Positions 5,875 to 8,241 of a DNA stretch of 8,241 nucleotides are shown piece after piece. The position numbers and the translations under genes were made by a program. Below the pieces are notes generated by a model, which did not search any database, was not told where the DNA came from, and saw only the letters and a list, made by a program, of their open reading frames with translations. The stretch's first letter is position 1, and each line of letters starts with the position of its first letter. Source of the stretch: Granulosicoccus sp964352535. GTDB lineage: Bacteria; Pseudomonadota; Gammaproteobacteria; Granulosicoccales; Granulosicoccaceae. Location: assembly GCA_964352535.1 (NCBI GenBank), contig CAYGSW010000252.1, forward strand, positions 1 through 8,241. Direction: 5' to 3'.

Positions 5875-8241
5875 ATGCCTTTACTGAAACGACCCTACAA
5901 CGCGGAACAGCGACGACTGAGTGCGCATGGCGCACGTCGCACTGATTGGAAACACTGGGGACCCTACCTTGCCGAACGCGCATGGGGCACAGTACGTGAA
6001 GACTACAGTGCCGATGGTAACGCATGGACCTATTTTCCGCATGAGCATGCACGAAGCCGCACCTATCGATGGAACGAAGACGCCTTGGCCGGTTTTTGCG
6101 ACAGCAACCAGTACCTGTGCTTCGGCATAGCGCTCTGGAACGGACAGGACCCCTATCTGAAGGAGCGACTCTTTGGACTGAGCGGACCCGAGGGGAATCA
6201 TGGCGAAGACGTCAAAGAGTTGTACTGGTACGAAGACAGCACTCCCACCCACAGTTTTGCCAGCATGCGCTATCACTATCCACAGCGGGCTTTCCCGTAT
6301 GACCAACTTCGTGATGAAAATGCCAAGCGTGGTTATCACGATAGAGAGTTTGAGCTCAGTGACACCGGCGTGTTCAAAGACGATCGCTTCTTTGATATCA
6401 AGGTGTCGTATGCAAAGGCCACTGAAGATGATGTGCTAATCAGTGTCACAATCACAAACAAAGCGGCGACATCCGCACCCTTGTCATTTGTACCGCAGCT
6501 GTGGTTTCGTAACACATGGAGCTGGGGCTATGATAACGGTCCTATGGGCGACGTCAGGGAGCGCCCACAACTGCGTCGTCAGGATCATGACCATCTCAAC
6601 AGCTCATTGCTGGCTGAACATACAGCACTGGGAAATTACCATTTTTATTGGCAGGGTAGCCCTACCCTTATGCTGACCGAAAACGAGACCAACAATCAGG
6701 CCCTGTACGGAACACCCAACGACACGCCGTATGTAAAGGATGCGTTTCATGAATACGTGGTCAAACAAAACAGACAAGCCATCAATCCTGCCATGCGAGG
6801 AACCAAGGCAGGACTGCACTACCGGTTGTCACTGCCCGCAGGTGCTTCACGTACGTTTCAGTTCCGGCTGTGCAGCAAACCCAAACCGAGACCTTTTGTC
6901 GGCTTTAAACCAACTCTGCAGAAACGCGCATCCGAATCGGATAACTTTTATAACACCGTACAGTCGCTTGCCGTACCCGATGAGCTGCTTCAGGTTCAAC
7001 GCCAGGCACTGGCAGGCATGCTGTGGTCAAAACAACTGTACTACTACGATGTAGAACAATGGCTGAAAGGCGATCCTGGCAGCACGTTGCACCGCCAGCA
7101 TGATCGCAATGTGCATTGGCAGCATATGCACAATTTTGACATCATGTCGATGCCAGACAAGTGGGAATATCCCTGGTATGCCGTGTGGGATACCGCCTTT
7201 CATACCCTGCCTCTGGCACTGGTAGATCCAGACTACGCAAAGCGTCAGCTGACCCTGATTACGCGCGAATGGTATATGAATCCCAACGGCCAGTTACCAG
7301 CCTATGAGTGGGCTTATGGCGATGTCAATCCACCTGTGCATGCCTGGGCAACCTGGCATGTCTACAAGATGGCACAGGCAAACGCTGCGCCCGATCGTCG
7401 CTTTCTGGAGGGCGTATTCCAGAAGCTTCTACTGAACTTTACATGGTGGGTGAACCGTAAAGACACGCAGGGCAACTCTATATTCGAAGGTGGCTTTCTG
7501 GGGTTGGATAACATCAGTATATTTGATAGATCGGAGGAACCACCCACCGGTGGAGTCCTCAATCAATCCGATGGTACTGGCTGGATGGGGTTTTTCTCAC
7601 AGTACATGTTGACGATATCGTTAGAACTGGCACGTGACAATCCGGTGTATGAAGATCTTGCCAGCAAATTCTTCGAGCACTATCTGCAAATTGCCTACGC
7701 TATCAATGGCGATGAAAAAAGCAATGGTCTGTGGGATGAAACTGATGGGTTTTTCTACGATAGGTTGGATCTGCCCGATGGCCGGCAAGCACCGATAAAA
7801 GTACGATCGCTGGTTGGCTTGATGCCATTGATCGCCGTTACCATCATCGATGATCAGGCTTACAAGGAGTTCCCAGACTTTACCCGTCGAATGCGCTGGG
7901 TTATGGAGCATCGGCCCGAACTCACCGATAGCATTGTCAACCCGGAAGCCAGTGGTGTAGAACAACATCACTTGTTATCCTTCATGAGCCGGGAAAAGCT
8001 CGGTCGGGTGTTGCAATACCTACTGAATGAAGATGAGTTTTTGTCTGACTACGGCATTCGCTCTTTGTCAAAAATTCACAAGGAGCAACCGTTCACCTAC
8101 ACCACTGACAAAGGCAAGACACTGACCATCAGTTATGAGCCCGGCGAAGGCGAAACTGATCTGTTCGGTGGAAACTCCAACTGGCGTGGTCCCATCTGGT
8201 TCCCGATCAACTACCTTATCGTTGAATCGCTTCAGCGCTAC
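5875..8241 (+). CDS. GH63 / MGH1-like glycoside hydrolase, large bacterial form, C-terminus cut
   Basis: The frame is open from ATG at 5875 to the window end (789 codons, no stop). It resembles large bacterial proteins annotated as glucosidase or mannosylglycerate-hydrolase-like GH63 enzymes, inverting hydrolases of alpha-glucosides or glycosylglycerates. An N-terminal mostly beta region (about 1-370, from RLSAHGARRTDWKHWGPYL) precedes an alpha/alpha-barrel: YPWYAVWDTAFH (432-443; D439 is the candidate general acid by analogy with GH63), LPAYEWAYGDVNPP (474-487), DYGIRSLS (725-732) and GGNSNWRGPIWFPIN (765-779). There is no signal peptide, so a cytoplasmic enzyme is inferred. An in-frame TGA at 5860-5862 and the absence of earlier start codons support this ATG, but no good ribosome site precedes it. 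Relatives as I recall are near 880-900 residues, so perhaps 100 are missing. The catalytic base and the substrate were not assigned. Confidence 0.85.
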   Translation, partial: MPLLKRPYNAEQRRLSAHGARRTDWKHWGPYLAERAWGTVREDYSADGNAWTYFPHEHARSRTYRWNEDALAGFCDSNQYLCFGIALWNGQDPYLKERLFGLSGPEGNHGEDVKELYWYEDSTPTHSFASMRYHYPQRAFPYDQLRDENAKRGYHDREFELSDTGVFKDDRFFDIKVSYAKATEDDVLISVTITNKAATSAPLSFVPQLWFRNTWSWGYDNGPMGDVRERPQLRRQDHDHLNSSLLAEHTALGNYHFYWQGSPTLMLTENETNNQALYGTPNDTPYVKDAFHEYVVKQNRQAINPAMRGTKAGLHYRLSLPAGASRTFQFRLCSKPKPRPFVGFKPTLQKRASESDNFYNTVQSLAVPDELLQVQRQALAGMLWSKQLYYYDVEQWLKGDPGSTLHRQHDRNVHWQHMHNFDIMSMPDKWEYPWYAVWDTAFHTLPLALVDPDYAKRQLTLITREWYMNPNGQLPAYEWAYGDVNPPVHAWATWHVYKMAQANAAPDRRFLEGVFQKLLLNFTWWVNRKDTQGNSIFEGGFLGLDNISIFDRSEEPPTGGVLNQSDGTGWMGFFSQYMLTISLELARDNPVYEDLASKFFEHYLQIAYAINGDEKSNGLWDETDGFFYDRLDLPDGRQAPIKVRSLVGLMPLIAVTIIDDQAYKEFPDFTRRMRWVMEHRPELTDSIVNPEASGVEQHHLLSFMSREKLGRVLQYLLNEDEFLSDYGIRSLSKIHKEQPFTYTTDKGKTLTISYEPGEGETDLFGGNSNWRGPIWFPINYLIVESLQRY

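Noticed and set aside
5881..6339. 152-residue minus-strand open frame with hydrophobic stretches
   Set aside because: It is antisense to the conserved N-terminal part of the GH63 gene, whose frame is continuous for 2.3 kb; the hydrophobicity comes from the complementary codons.
7621..7971. 116-residue minus-strand open frame
   Set aside because: It is antisense to the catalytic barrel of the GH63 gene and resembles no family I know.

Overview
The window looks like ordinary chromosome from a gammaproteobacterium with moderate GC. The evidence is the set of close homologues (GroEL, GroES, FxsA, DsbD) and their order. dsbD divergent from fxsA-groES-groEL is a compacted form of the arrangement I recall from the Escherichia coli chromosome, where cutA, dcuA, aspA and yjeH also lie in this stretch. 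A CIRCE operator before groES argues against an enteric bacterium and for a lineage that keeps the HrcA repressor. No mobile element, phage gene, tRNA, rRNA or CRISPR array was seen.

Left part, minus strand (1-2234): the first 404 codons of groEL run off the left edge. An 82-base spacer holding a hairpin separates it from a complete groES, which is preceded by a sigma-70-like promoter and CIRCE. Upstream lies fxsA, a small inner-membrane protein gene interrupted by a run of 10 N that is clearly too short for the missing sequence.

Middle (2235-5211): a 412-base divergent spacer with no gene precedes dsbD on the plus strand. This DsbD has 854 residues instead of the usual roughly 570 because its periplasmic DsbD-alpha domain is present twice, each copy with its full redox cysteine pair. 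This is the most unusual biology in the window.

Right part (5212-8241): a short HhH-GPD (AlkA-like) DNA glycosylase lies on the minus strand, its stop codon abutting the dsbD stop. It contains a second 10-N gap. The same five bases, CAATC, lie on both sides of that gap, and collapsing them restores a perfect family alignment, so this gap appears to be an unmerged contig overlap and not missing sequence. Diverging from it across 27 bases is a large GH63/MGH1-like glycoside hydrolase that runs off the right edge.

Functional picture: the left half is protein quality control (chaperonin in the cytoplasm, disulfide reduction in the envelope). The right half pairs alkylation repair with a cytoplasmic glycosidase of unknown substrate, with no obvious functional link. 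I found no convincing new multi-gene system.
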